Below, one piece after another: positions 55,969-63,829 of a stretch of 64,000 bases of DNA; positions within the stretch are counted from its first letter, which is position 1, and the number at the start of each line of letters is the position of its first letter. Made by a program: the position numbers and the translations under genes. Under the pieces are notes generated by a model that was not told the origin of the DNA, ran no database searches, and saw only the letters and a list, made by a program, of their open reading frames with translations. Location: contig NZ_JAHTMR010000012.1 in the NCBI RefSeq assembly GCF_019200975.1, forward strand, positions 182,145 to 246,144, given 5' to 3'. This DNA comes from Pseudomonas sp. PD9R (GTDB lineage: Bacteria > Pseudomonadota > Gammaproteobacteria > Pseudomonadales > Pseudomonadaceae).

Positions 55969-58170
55969 TTGACTTCACTCGTGACAGCTATCGAGAGCCC
56001 ATATGAACTCGCCAGCACTACAGACTTGCAACCCATACCTTGCAACTATCAAGGTCACGAACTGTGGAACAAAGAGTCAAACCTGTGCCTTTCCTTTCAT
56101 CTTATTTTTGTAAAGTACGCAGCTATTCACACCCGAGCTAGAAGTTTTTCACTAAGACAATCTATAAATCTTTTCTTTGATTTTACCGTGGAGCACAACG
56201 CTCGCAATCCAGAAAAACTAAAAGTTCATAGACTTACTGATATCACTGCCGAGATATTTAACAACTTCCATACCTGGCTATTGAAAAATAACGAAAAAAC
56301 CGAGAACGCCACTAGGATCAGTGCTGCGATCAATGCAATCGCCAAGCAGACAGATGCCATTCCGAATATTTTTCTACCTAAAATTACCAAATCCAAATGG
56401 AGGAAAACTGAGCCATTCGTCGGGCAAGCCTATGAGGATCTAGTACTAGCGTTCACCTCTCATGTTGACAAAATGTACGAGAAGCTTGAGTACCGTAAGA
56501 AGGTACTTGCTGCCGATCCTTACACCATGGAGGAGCTTAGGGGGACGTACGCCCCCCAATATACCAGCTCTAATATTTTTAGATGGGCTCAGAACTTAAT
56601 AGACAATAACGGAAAGTTTAGTTCTGGCAATTTGAGATTTAAGCTCTCACAGGCAATCGACCCTAAACTCCGAGCACTTGTGGATTTCCCTGACTTTATC
56701 CGTCGATTCAAGCTGGTCTACAACGACAGACCTGAATGCTTTCGCTTCAAAGAACCCAAAAATCCATTCGCGTTGAATTTTTGGCATTGGGATCCAGATG
56801 AGACCCGTGCGCTAAAAACCTTGCTCGTGCATGGCTATCCTATGGATATGTCCTTTGAGCAGATCACATCCAGTTACGCCGTAAAGAACTTCTTGTCCGA
56901 CACGGACTGTAAAGACCCAGTCCAATTAATGCTCTATCGGTGGAATCGATTCGGGTCATCGAAAAATAAAATATACTCGGTCAGGCAATGGGATGATTTT
57001 TTGGGACTATATTTTCCCACCATGGCAGATATGTCGAGCATTATCTTGTTCATAATGCTTCAGACTAACTGGAATAAAGAAACCGTACTCACGTTGGACG
57101 AGGATAACTTTGAGCATCCGTTAACGGGGGCAATGTCCGAAACGCAGGTAATCATTCAATCGGAGAAAAATCGGTCTCAGGGAAATGATAAACCCTTTTA
57201 CGCGCCAAAGCCGATAGTAGCCGTCACCCGTAAAGATGATCGCTATTCAAGCTATAGTCTCATCCAGCTGGCCGAATGCCTTTCTGAGCCTCTGAAGGGG
57301 TACGCTTTTGACGTCATTCCTTTCGGTCAAGAGCATCTTGTGTATAACCCCTTGTTTCTTTGCCTGAGATTTTATGGTTCTTGGGCTACGAAAGGAGGTC
57401 GCCATACAGCTGCTACAAACATAAAAGCATTTCTTCGGGGAGTTCAAGAATTCCTCTTGGTGTACCCGGTCTACGAGAACGGAAACCGGTTAACCTCGGC
57501 AAAACAGATCACAAAGCGCCTGCGCCCGACCTGGACCCTCACTCAGAAGAGCAAACATGGCTCAGGTCTTGGATTGATTTCGATGCTGATGAGTCACGTC
57601 GACAGTATGGTCACTGACGTCCACTACGATAGTTCGGGAGCGGCTGTTCAAGACCGCTTTCATCGACTTCGCTCTGAACTGGAGTCAGTGATGGATCTCC
57701 TACGCCAGAGGCAGTTCAAAGGGCTTCTGGGCAAGCGAGAGGAGCGTCAAATTGAGCTTCCACTGAAGATCTTTCATATCCCCGGAATGGACAAGCCCCT
57801 GTGGGGCTGTTCGAACCAGCTCAAACCTACCTGGTACGGCGCTCGGACTCACGTCAAAGCGGGTGAGCGATGCTATTCGGTAAAAAATTGCCTTTTTTGT
57901 GAACAATGCAATTTGTACGAGGACTCCCTGCCCTACCTTATCCAACGCCGAATCCACGTGGTGGAACTCGTTGAAGAGCAGCCAGACAACGAGTCCGACT
58001 ACAGCAGCATGCTTGAGTCAGAACTATCGATTTTAGATTCCATTCTGGAGAACTGGGAGGATCCAGATGCCTTAAAGGAAGCATCGCGCTATCAACGGCG
58101 TAATGATCCCCTTCTGCCGCACGATCTGGATTTCCTACAACTCATTTTCGAAGAAGAGGACATGAAATGA
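55969..58170 (+). CDS. Large divergent tyrosine-recombinase-like protein (GinA-like)
   Basis: 733 residues. An N-terminal core-binding-like helical region (about 50-200) precedes a divergent catalytic domain. Where integrases have TGLRxxE the protein has MLQTNWNKETVLTLDEDNF, and box II reads RPTWTLTQKSKHG, so the canonical Arg and HxxR are not preserved. A candidate nucleophile remains (Tyr553 in MVTDVHYDSSG after LISMLMSHVDS, cf. GHxxxxT...Y). A Cys cluster C-x5-C-x2-C-x2-C (CYSVKNCLFCEQC, about 634-646) suggests a zinc site. TTG start 55969 with AGGA 8 bp upstream; ends with an ATGA overlap into the next gene. Probably a structural or accessory recombinase. Confidence 0.75.
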   Translation: MTSLVTAIESPYELASTTDLQPIPCNYQGHELWNKESNLCLSFHLIFVKYAAIHTRARSFSLRQSINLFFDFTVEHNARNPEKLKVHRLTDITAEIFNNFHTWLLKNNEKTENATRISAAINAIAKQTDAIPNIFLPKITKSKWRKTEPFVGQAYEDLVLAFTSHVDKMYEKLEYRKKVLAADPYTMEELRGTYAPQYTSSNIFRWAQNLIDNNGKFSSGNLRFKLSQAIDPKLRALVDFPDFIRRFKLVYNDRPECFRFKEPKNPFALNFWHWDPDETRALKTLLVHGYPMDMSFEQITSSYAVKNFLSDTDCKDPVQLMLYRWNRFGSSKNKIYSVRQWDDFLGLYFPTMADMSSIILFIMLQTNWNKETVLTLDEDNFEHPLTGAMSETQVIIQSEKNRSQGNDKPFYAPKPIVAVTRKDDRYSSYSLIQLAECLSEPLKGYAFDVIPFGQEHLVYNPLFLCLRFYGSWATKGGRHTAATNIKAFLRGVQEFLLVYPVYENGNRLTSAKQITKRLRPTWTLTQKSKHGSGLGLISMLMSHVDSMVTDVHYDSSGAAVQDRFHRLRSELESVMDLLRQRQFKGLLGKREERQIELPLKIFHIPGMDKPLWGCSNQLKPTWYGARTHVKAGERCYSVKNCLFCEQCNLYEDSLPYLIQRRIHVVELVEEQPDNESDYSSMLESELSILDSILENWEDPDALKEASRYQRRNDPLLPHDLDFLQLIFEEEDMK

Positions 58171-60320
58171 CCAACAACAAGAAGCCTCGAAAAAAATCTG
58201 ACGACGTTAACGAACTTGACGATGGACGTGACGAGGATCGCAATCTGGATCGCGAAGATGAACAGGAGGGGGTGGAGGACGAAGATTTCAGCGATGAGCT
58301 GGAATCTGAATTTCAAAATGATGTCGAGGAGGCCGCCGAAGCCGAGCTGGCCGCCCTGCTTGAAGAAACAGGTGGGCACTTAACGCAACGCGCCGGCAAT
58401 CTTGTGATTAAGCTAGAACAATATCCTGATGGGGCCTTCCCGATCTCACCGTATTCAACCTTCAAACAAGACCGTTGGACGCTGTTCAAAAACAAATTTG
58501 GGGCAACATTTGCCGTAATTTTTGACGGCATGACTCAGCCAATGAAAGAGCTGAAAAAGGGACTTGTTTACTACGGCACTCCTGATTTTTCTCCTTTCGG
58601 GAATATCCGAAGTTACAAAACAACGATCTGGCAGGCTGGTAAATTTTCTGTACTACAACGATATCTTTTCGAACCAAATTTTCTTGATGGTACCCCGGAA
58701 ACCATCGGGCTGATCAACCATCGAATGATCAACAAAGCCTTGGACAACGCGAAAAATAGCACGACCGGTAGTCACTACCACTATTTGTTTTCGATGATCC
58801 GACTGTGGACTAATTTGAGCATACAAGGGCTAATGCCACCAGGGCTCTCATTAGATATTGATATGCGTAAGGTCGATAGTATCGAACGGCGCAGGGATGT
58901 CGTTCAACATTTCACAGGCAACATGAGTACTTGGAGGCCCTTTTCGGAAGAAGACTTAGCGGAGTTGATCGACTATGCGTTATTTTGGACCGAGAAAGCG
59001 CTCCCCCGCCTTTTAAATATGGCTGACTACATAAAAGAAAAAAAGCTAGATCAATTACCAGACTGTGCAGTGATCAGGTACTCCATCGACGCCGAGCTTG
59101 AACAGAACATCAACATAAAAGTAGATGATATTACGGTAGTTTCCCCTTCGAGAATGCGTCAAAAATATGAGTATGCGGGGCGCCATGAACAATTTTTCTA
59201 TCGCTGGCTGCATCCCTACTCTGTAGCTATTGATAAAGTTAGAAATGGCATATTTGTTCTTCTCGCACTCATTACGGGCCTGCGTGCAAGCGAATTGAGT
59301 TTGTTGAAATTTGACGATGTCGTTAAGAATGGAAATGGCGATTACACCATCCGCGTTGCCCGTTTCAAAACAGCCGACGACCCCAATGTAAATGGTGAAA
59401 CTGATTTCTTGCCGCTGCCACGCTTCATCGGTGAAAAAATCGATGAGTTGGAGAAACTTCGTTCTGTTTATACCCTCTTCGCGAAAGGTTACATATTTCA
59501 GTCGAGCAAAAGCCGGAAGGAAATGAATAAGCCTAATTCTTCCATCGTTAAAGGCATCTGCCGAGAGCTTGGTGAAGCCACAAACGTGGACAGAATACAC
59601 GCACATCGGTTTCGCAAGACTATTGCGGAAATTTTAATTAATCGCAACGAACGCAATATTGACCTCGTTAGGCATTTGTTCGGCCATAAAAGCTTCGCGA
59701 TGACGCTGAAGTATATTGGACGCAACCCTCACATCGTACGCAGTGTGGCACTGGCTATCGAGCAGAACTACACCGCGGAATTCACGGAGTTAGTAAGCGC
59801 CGTAAAGAGCGGAGCCTCTTCTGGTCCCAATGCTCAACGGCTAGTGGACCGCATCAAGGCTCGTCCGGATGCGTTTAGCGGCAAGCAATTGAAGGTGACC
59901 ATTTTTGTTTATATCTCGCACCTCCTGTCATCGGGAGAGCCTCTGTTCATCCATCGTACGGCTCTGGGCAGCTACTGCGTTAGCACAGAGACCTACTCGT
60001 CGCCGCATCTGCCGCCTTGTTTAACCCATATGACCGGCACTGTGACCAATATGCTGCCGAACCCGGCTCGTTGCGACATCAGCTGCAAACACATCGTCGT
60101 CGTGGAAAAGGCTAAGCAGTCCATGCAGGACAACGTTAAGTTTTACAGCAACATGCTGGAGAAGGCGGCAGACACGCTTAGCGAGCAGGCGAAGAAGATG
60201 ATCCGCAACAAGATCGCCAGCAACCTTGAGCACTTGCATAACCTCGAAACCACCAGCCTTGAGGTTGAAAACACAGGCTGCACCGACAATCGAATTCCAG
60301 TTGAGCAGGTCACGATATGA
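58167..60320 (+). CDS. Tyrosine recombinase with complete active site (GinB-like)
   Basis: 717 residues. The N-terminal 80 residues are strongly acidic (DELEDDGRDEDRNLD-type runs). The catalytic domain is canonical: Arg373 in ITGLRASELSLL, His480/Arg483 in HAHRFRKTIAEIL, His507 in LFGHKSFAMTLKYIG and the nucleophile Tyr516. The C-terminal extension has a Cys/His cluster (PPCLTHMTGTV...ARCDISCKHI) that may bind zinc, then a helical tail. Start and stop overlap its neighbours by 4 bp (ATGA), so the integrases are co-translated. It is one of two active-looking recombinases of the operon. Confidence 0.88.
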   Translation: MTNNKKPRKKSDDVNELDDGRDEDRNLDREDEQEGVEDEDFSDELESEFQNDVEEAAEAELAALLEETGGHLTQRAGNLVIKLEQYPDGAFPISPYSTFKQDRWTLFKNKFGATFAVIFDGMTQPMKELKKGLVYYGTPDFSPFGNIRSYKTTIWQAGKFSVLQRYLFEPNFLDGTPETIGLINHRMINKALDNAKNSTTGSHYHYLFSMIRLWTNLSIQGLMPPGLSLDIDMRKVDSIERRRDVVQHFTGNMSTWRPFSEEDLAELIDYALFWTEKALPRLLNMADYIKEKKLDQLPDCAVIRYSIDAELEQNINIKVDDITVVSPSRMRQKYEYAGRHEQFFYRWLHPYSVAIDKVRNGIFVLLALITGLRASELSLLKFDDVVKNGNGDYTIRVARFKTADDPNVNGETDFLPLPRFIGEKIDELEKLRSVYTLFAKGYIFQSSKSRKEMNKPNSSIVKGICRELGEATNVDRIHAHRFRKTIAEILINRNERNIDLVRHLFGHKSFAMTLKYIGRNPHIVRSVALAIEQNYTAEFTELVSAVKSGASSGPNAQRLVDRIKARPDAFSGKQLKVTIFVYISHLLSSGEPLFIHRTALGSYCVSTETYSSPHLPPCLTHMTGTVTNMLPNPARCDISCKHIVVVEKAKQSMQDNVKFYSNMLEKAADTLSEQAKKMIRNKIASNLEHLHNLETTSLEVENTGCTDNRIPVEQVTI

Positions 60321-61312
60321 GCAAGCAAGACACACGAAGCCGTCTGATCGAGTTGATCAAAGAGCATCAACTCGAAAACGGACTGACCAAGCTTGCCACT
60401 GGCCAGCTTTCAATGCTTGCGGGGATCACTCGACAAACCTTCAGTCGTTATTACGATGACCTCAAGCCATATTGCCAAGGGCAGTCCATTACCAGCCTCC
60501 TTAGCGACGATCCGGAGTCGACCAAGGATTTTCTGGTCAAGCGCGAACAAGATGTGACTGCCCTACAAGGTGAAATAGACGCGCTTAAAAAGAGGCATAA
60601 GAAGGAGCTGGAACAGGCCATCGATAAACGCATCACCTCGCTGATGAATAGCGACATCATTTCATTTGAGGCGAATGAAGTGACCACATTACTGGCTAAT
60701 CAGAGCCTGCATAATGAGATGCTGAAGCAAAAAATTACGGGGCTTGAGCTTAAACAGGCCCGCATGCAGATGTCGGAATCCGTGGCCGAGCTATCACCGG
60801 GGAGCGGAAACAACTACATTGCGAAAAACGCTAAAAATTTAATTTCCTTTCCACTGGACATGAGAAAGGCAAACTTGGCGTTCAAGAAGGATGAGGATTT
60901 TGACAAGTATGAGGACGCGAAAGACCTGGCAATTCAGTCAATCCTAGACAGCTTGAAAAAATTTCCTGACCCATCAAATATTGAGGTCCATTTATTCCAA
61001 GAACGCTATATTTCTTCATTTGCAAAATTTACCGAAGAGCTGCAAGCCAAGCCAGGAAAAATAGTGGTGGCGATCCAACTGCCTATATTCTCTCAAGAAG
61101 AACTGGGGCAGGTTTTATTCCATTTGAAACTAATGAATAAAGTTGCTATTCACATTCCTTTCAATCCATCTGAAGCAATCGTTGCAGCCGCTAAAAAATT
61201 CAATTTTAGGGATGTACCTGAGGAAGAACTTACTGACGCATCTAAAGCAAAAACTCCTCAAACAACATGGGGCTTCGATGAAATAAGATTATTCAAAACG
61301 AGAGGTGAATAA
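60317..61312 (+). CDS. HTH and coiled-coil DNA-binding-type protein (GinC-like)
   Basis: 331 residues. N-terminal helix-turn-helix (LATGQLSMLAGITRQTFSRYYDDLKPY, about 25-52) of the KfrA/TetR-like look. A charged coiled-coil follows (DFLVKREQDVTALQGEIDALKKRHKKELEQAIDKRI, about 70-110), and the C-terminal half is mixed alpha/beta with a conserved-looking LPIFSQEELGQVLFHLKLMNKVAIHIPF. No recombinase motif. In GInts a small non-integrase protein is needed with the three integrases; this one is longer than 'small', so the match is by position. Overlap of 4 bp upstream; the next ATG overlaps its stop by 1 bp (TAATG). Confidence 0.72.
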   Translation: MSKQDTRSRLIELIKEHQLENGLTKLATGQLSMLAGITRQTFSRYYDDLKPYCQGQSITSLLSDDPESTKDFLVKREQDVTALQGEIDALKKRHKKELEQAIDKRITSLMNSDIISFEANEVTTLLANQSLHNEMLKQKITGLELKQARMQMSESVAELSPGSGNNYIAKNAKNLISFPLDMRKANLAFKKDEDFDKYEDAKDLAIQSILDSLKKFPDPSNIEVHLFQERYISSFAKFTEELQAKPGKIVVAIQLPIFSQEELGQVLFHLKLMNKVAIHIPFNPSEAIVAAAKKFNFRDVPEEELTDASKAKTPQTTWGFDEIRLFKTRGE

Positions 61313-62586
61313 TGTTAAACATCGAACTTAAAAGCATCTCCTATACATCTGCATCATTAGAAATCGAAGTCAAGCATTACGTACTTATCGCAGATTACAA
61401 AAACAAAAAAATATTACTAAGCGTACCTAATCTTTATTTATATGAACGGACTCGCTCATCTCTGCAAACGTCACGTAGGTACGCTCTTATCATTTCCATG
61501 TTTTACCGCTTCCTCGCAACGCGAAAAGCATATAAACACCTTGCCCCTGGCGACTACCACGCGGTCGTACAAAATAAAGACATTAGGCATTGGCAGATTC
61601 ATCGGCAGGAAAATCGAGTAAAAAATAATTCGAGTAGCCCAACATCAGAAACGATTTTTGAGGATGCTAAAATCGCGCTGAATTTTTTTGCTTGGGTTCA
61701 AAAATCTGGTTTCACGACTAACATTAAAATTGAGCTTGAGGACTGGATAGCGAACTTCAAAAACTCAAACCTTCTTAACTACATTAAGCGTAAGGCTGGG
61801 GTCAGGATTAGCAGCGATCCTATTAGAGCTTTGGATCGCGAAGCGTCTCAGAAAAAACCTCACTCCTTGATCACCAACCAAGAGATAAAGACGCTTCTGG
61901 GCATTTACCCTGACAAGGTTTATTCTGTGATTTTTCTTTTCGGCCTAGCTACAGCAATGCGGCCCATGGAGATATCTGTATTCCCGCTATATGGCAACGG
62001 AAAGAATAAACACATACTTCCGTATTCCTCTATGCCCGAGGATACAAATAAGTTTACTTACACCGTACTAGGAAAAGGCAACAAGCTTCGCGATATTGTA
62101 ATTCCCGCATACGCACTGAAGGATCTTGAGGAGAATTACATAAAAACGGAATACACTGCACGAAAAAAGAAATATAAGGAAAAGTTCGGAACGCCCTGCC
62201 CCCCTTCAATTTTATTTTTAAACTCAGAAGGGGATCCGGTTACAGAAAGAATGATTTCCAACGCCACCTATTATGCGTGTAAGCTGGCACATAAAAGCGA
62301 CCCAGCATTTCGAACCAACAACAATTTCTACCAGGCTCGCCATTGGTGGCCAACGATGATGATGATCCAGCACCGTGGTGCCCAGCTGCTATCGCCGGCG
62401 GCGGATGTGCTCGATGCCGCTTTTGGTCAGGTACTTACTGCGCAGCTAGGGCATGAAGACATCTCTACAACCTATAAGCATTACTTAGACTTGGCACGAG
62501 TTTTAATAATGGCGAGAGACGGTCGAGTGAATGACATTATTTCCGAGGACTTTAACATTCACGTCCAAATTGCGGAGTATGGATAA
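61312..62586 (+). CDS. Tyrosine recombinase (third integrase of the operon)
   Basis: 424 residues with a single-domain-size integrase plan: SAM-like core-binding N-terminus (RYALIISMFYRFLATRKAYKHLA) and a catalytic domain with Arg217 in LATAMRPMEISVF, the box II motif FYQARHWWPTMMM (His of HxxR replaced by Tyr, Arg kept), then LTAQLGHEDISTTYKHYLD with the nucleophile Tyr391. Catalytically plausible. The start codon overlaps the previous stop by one base. It ends the operon; a gene-poor stretch follows. Codon use is clearly AT-richer than in the flanking chromosome (many AAA, TTT, AAT). Confidence 0.86.
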   Translation: MLNIELKSISYTSASLEIEVKHYVLIADYKNKKILLSVPNLYLYERTRSSLQTSRRYALIISMFYRFLATRKAYKHLAPGDYHAVVQNKDIRHWQIHRQENRVKNNSSSPTSETIFEDAKIALNFFAWVQKSGFTTNIKIELEDWIANFKNSNLLNYIKRKAGVRISSDPIRALDREASQKKPHSLITNQEIKTLLGIYPDKVYSVIFLFGLATAMRPMEISVFPLYGNGKNKHILPYSSMPEDTNKFTYTVLGKGNKLRDIVIPAYALKDLEENYIKTEYTARKKKYKEKFGTPCPPSILFLNSEGDPVTERMISNATYYACKLAHKSDPAFRTNNNFYQARHWWPTMMMIQHRGAQLLSPAADVLDAAFGQVLTAQLGHEDISTTYKHYLDLARVLIMARDGRVNDIISEDFNIHVQIAEYG

Positions 62587-63112
62587 GTTTGCTGAGGACG
62601 TTCGCTCTTTACCCCGAAATTTGATTTACCACTGAGTGTCATCGCGTCTTGGCATTGCCGTCTTTTTTGGGACTGTGAGGCCATGGTACCGCGACGTGGG
62701 TCGCGCAGTTGACCAGCGAGGGTTATGACGGGTGGGGGTAGTTGGGCGTTCGACCCATGCTCGCTGGACGAACAACAAGCTAAGCTTGCCGTCGCGCTTT
62801 CCTATACAACATTGGAATGTACCCAAAGCCAAGAATAGTTGGGGCTCTGAACGACATTCTGGAAGATCTCGGCTTTTTTTTTGATTGCGAACGGTAGCCG
62901 AGCACACCATTAGAGTCCTTCAAAACGCGACGAGGACGATTGATCAACAAGGCGAACAATTCTACGTTCTTCTGAAGCAGTGAGCAGGAATCATGGTGTC
63001 GATGATTCACACTGGCTGAAAATCGGCACCAGAGATTGCGGCCATTTGGTCAACTTGCCGAGCGGAACAATTCATTGAAATTATATTGCTGCTACCTCAC
63101 CCGTCTCGGCCA
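62587..63112. other. Gene-poor stretch downstream of the integrase operon
   Basis: 526 bp with no convincing gene. Minus-strand frames at 62626-62910 and 62780-63010 lack ribosome sites and recognisable domains. The latter contains a stretch (FALLINRPRRVLKDSNGVLG) faintly like the N-terminus of UmuC/RulB polymerases with gaps, which may be a decayed fragment. No terminator or repeat recognised. Confidence 0.5.
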
Positions 63113-63415
63113 TTAATGCACAGGCAAAGCGTCGATAAATCCCGTAGCGAATAACTGCCCCTCGATTTCCCTGAGCGTTTGAAGCAACGGCTCAGTTGGC
63201 CGCATCAGATGCTTCGCCAAAATTACTGGCAGCGCTTCATGAATTTGCAACCGCTCACAGATCTGTGCCAGCACGGCAACTGATGGTGCCCGCTTCCCGC
63301 GCTCAATATCGCTCAGATACTGCGTAGACACCGTCCCCAACAGATCCTTCTGCGTAAGCCCTCTCTGTCGACGCAAGGCCTGGACAGCCAAGCCTAGCGC
63401 CTCGTTGAATTCCAT
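63113..63415 (-). CDS. XRE-family transcriptional regulator
   Basis: About 100 residues with a Cro/CI-type HTH (ALGLAVQALRRQRGLTQKDLLGTVSTQYLSDIERGKRAPSVAVLAQICERL, about 7-60). The typical Q-x3-ISxIERG turn appears as TQYLSDIERGKRAPS. C-terminal helices PVILAKHLMRPTEPLLQTL are of unknown role. Starts at ATG 63415 (or GTG 63418) after GGCGGTGAG. It is a likely cargo gene of the island; whether it controls the integrase operon 500 bp away is not testable here. Confidence 0.82.
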   Translation of the reverse strand: MEFNEALGLAVQALRRQRGLTQKDLLGTVSTQYLSDIERGKRAPSVAVLAQICERLQIHEALPVILAKHLMRPTEPLLQTLREIEGQLFATGFIDALPVH

Positions 63416-63829
63416 CACTCACCGCCCTGCATCAAAACGTAGCATTTGATAGAGCGATGAGTTAATTTGGAATCAACGATAGTAGATGTTTAGATATATC
63501 TTAAAGATGTCCATGGATTTGTTCGATGCGTGCGTCCTGTAACCGCCCGGCGAGCATGCGTCTGCCCTATCAAAGTCGACATGACTGGCGAGACTGACGG
63601 AGGTGTGACATTGATTTCACTTGGGTCTTGGATACGCATCCGCAGTCGCCTGGATGCGTACTTCCGTGCGAGAGCCTTACGTCCCGGTCGGATTCGAGTG
63701 ACAGGTGAGGGCTCGCTCAATGTCGATCTTGAAGACATCTCGTCGTCCGAGTCATCCAAGCAGGCTGAACGAGCCCCATGAAAGACAGGACACCGTTTCC
63801 CCCTTACGATAAGGGATAGGCAAACGGTT
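63416..63829. other. Promoter region of the XRE gene and 5' end of an IS66-type element
   Basis: 63416-63538 is AT-rich (TTAATTTGGAATCAACGATA) and should hold the XRE promoter. From 63539 the IS left end follows (GTAACCGCCCGGCGAGCATG), then an upstream frame of 66 codons (63581-63781, MTGETDGGVTLISLGSWIRI) of unknown identity. Confidence 0.45.
63581..63781 (+). CDS. Short frame in the IS66 leader (unrecognised)
   Basis: 66 codons from ATG 63581, MTGETDGGVTLISLGSWIRI then RIRSRLDAYFRARALRPGR, ending SKQAERAP. I do not recognise a family. Its position between the IS left end and tnpA is typical of an IS66 accessory frame, but coding is unproven. Confidence 0.35.
   Translation: MTGETDGGVTLISLGSWIRIRSRLDAYFRARALRPGRIRVTGEGSLNVDLEDISSSESSKQAERAP

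Noticed and set aside
62626..63010. Minus-strand frames after the third integrase that faintly resemble a UmuC/RulB N-terminus
   Set aside because: The likeness is limited to about 20 residues with gaps (FALLINRPRRVLKDSNGVLG) and the frames lack starts and other polymerase motifs. Kept only as a remark on a possible decayed fragment.
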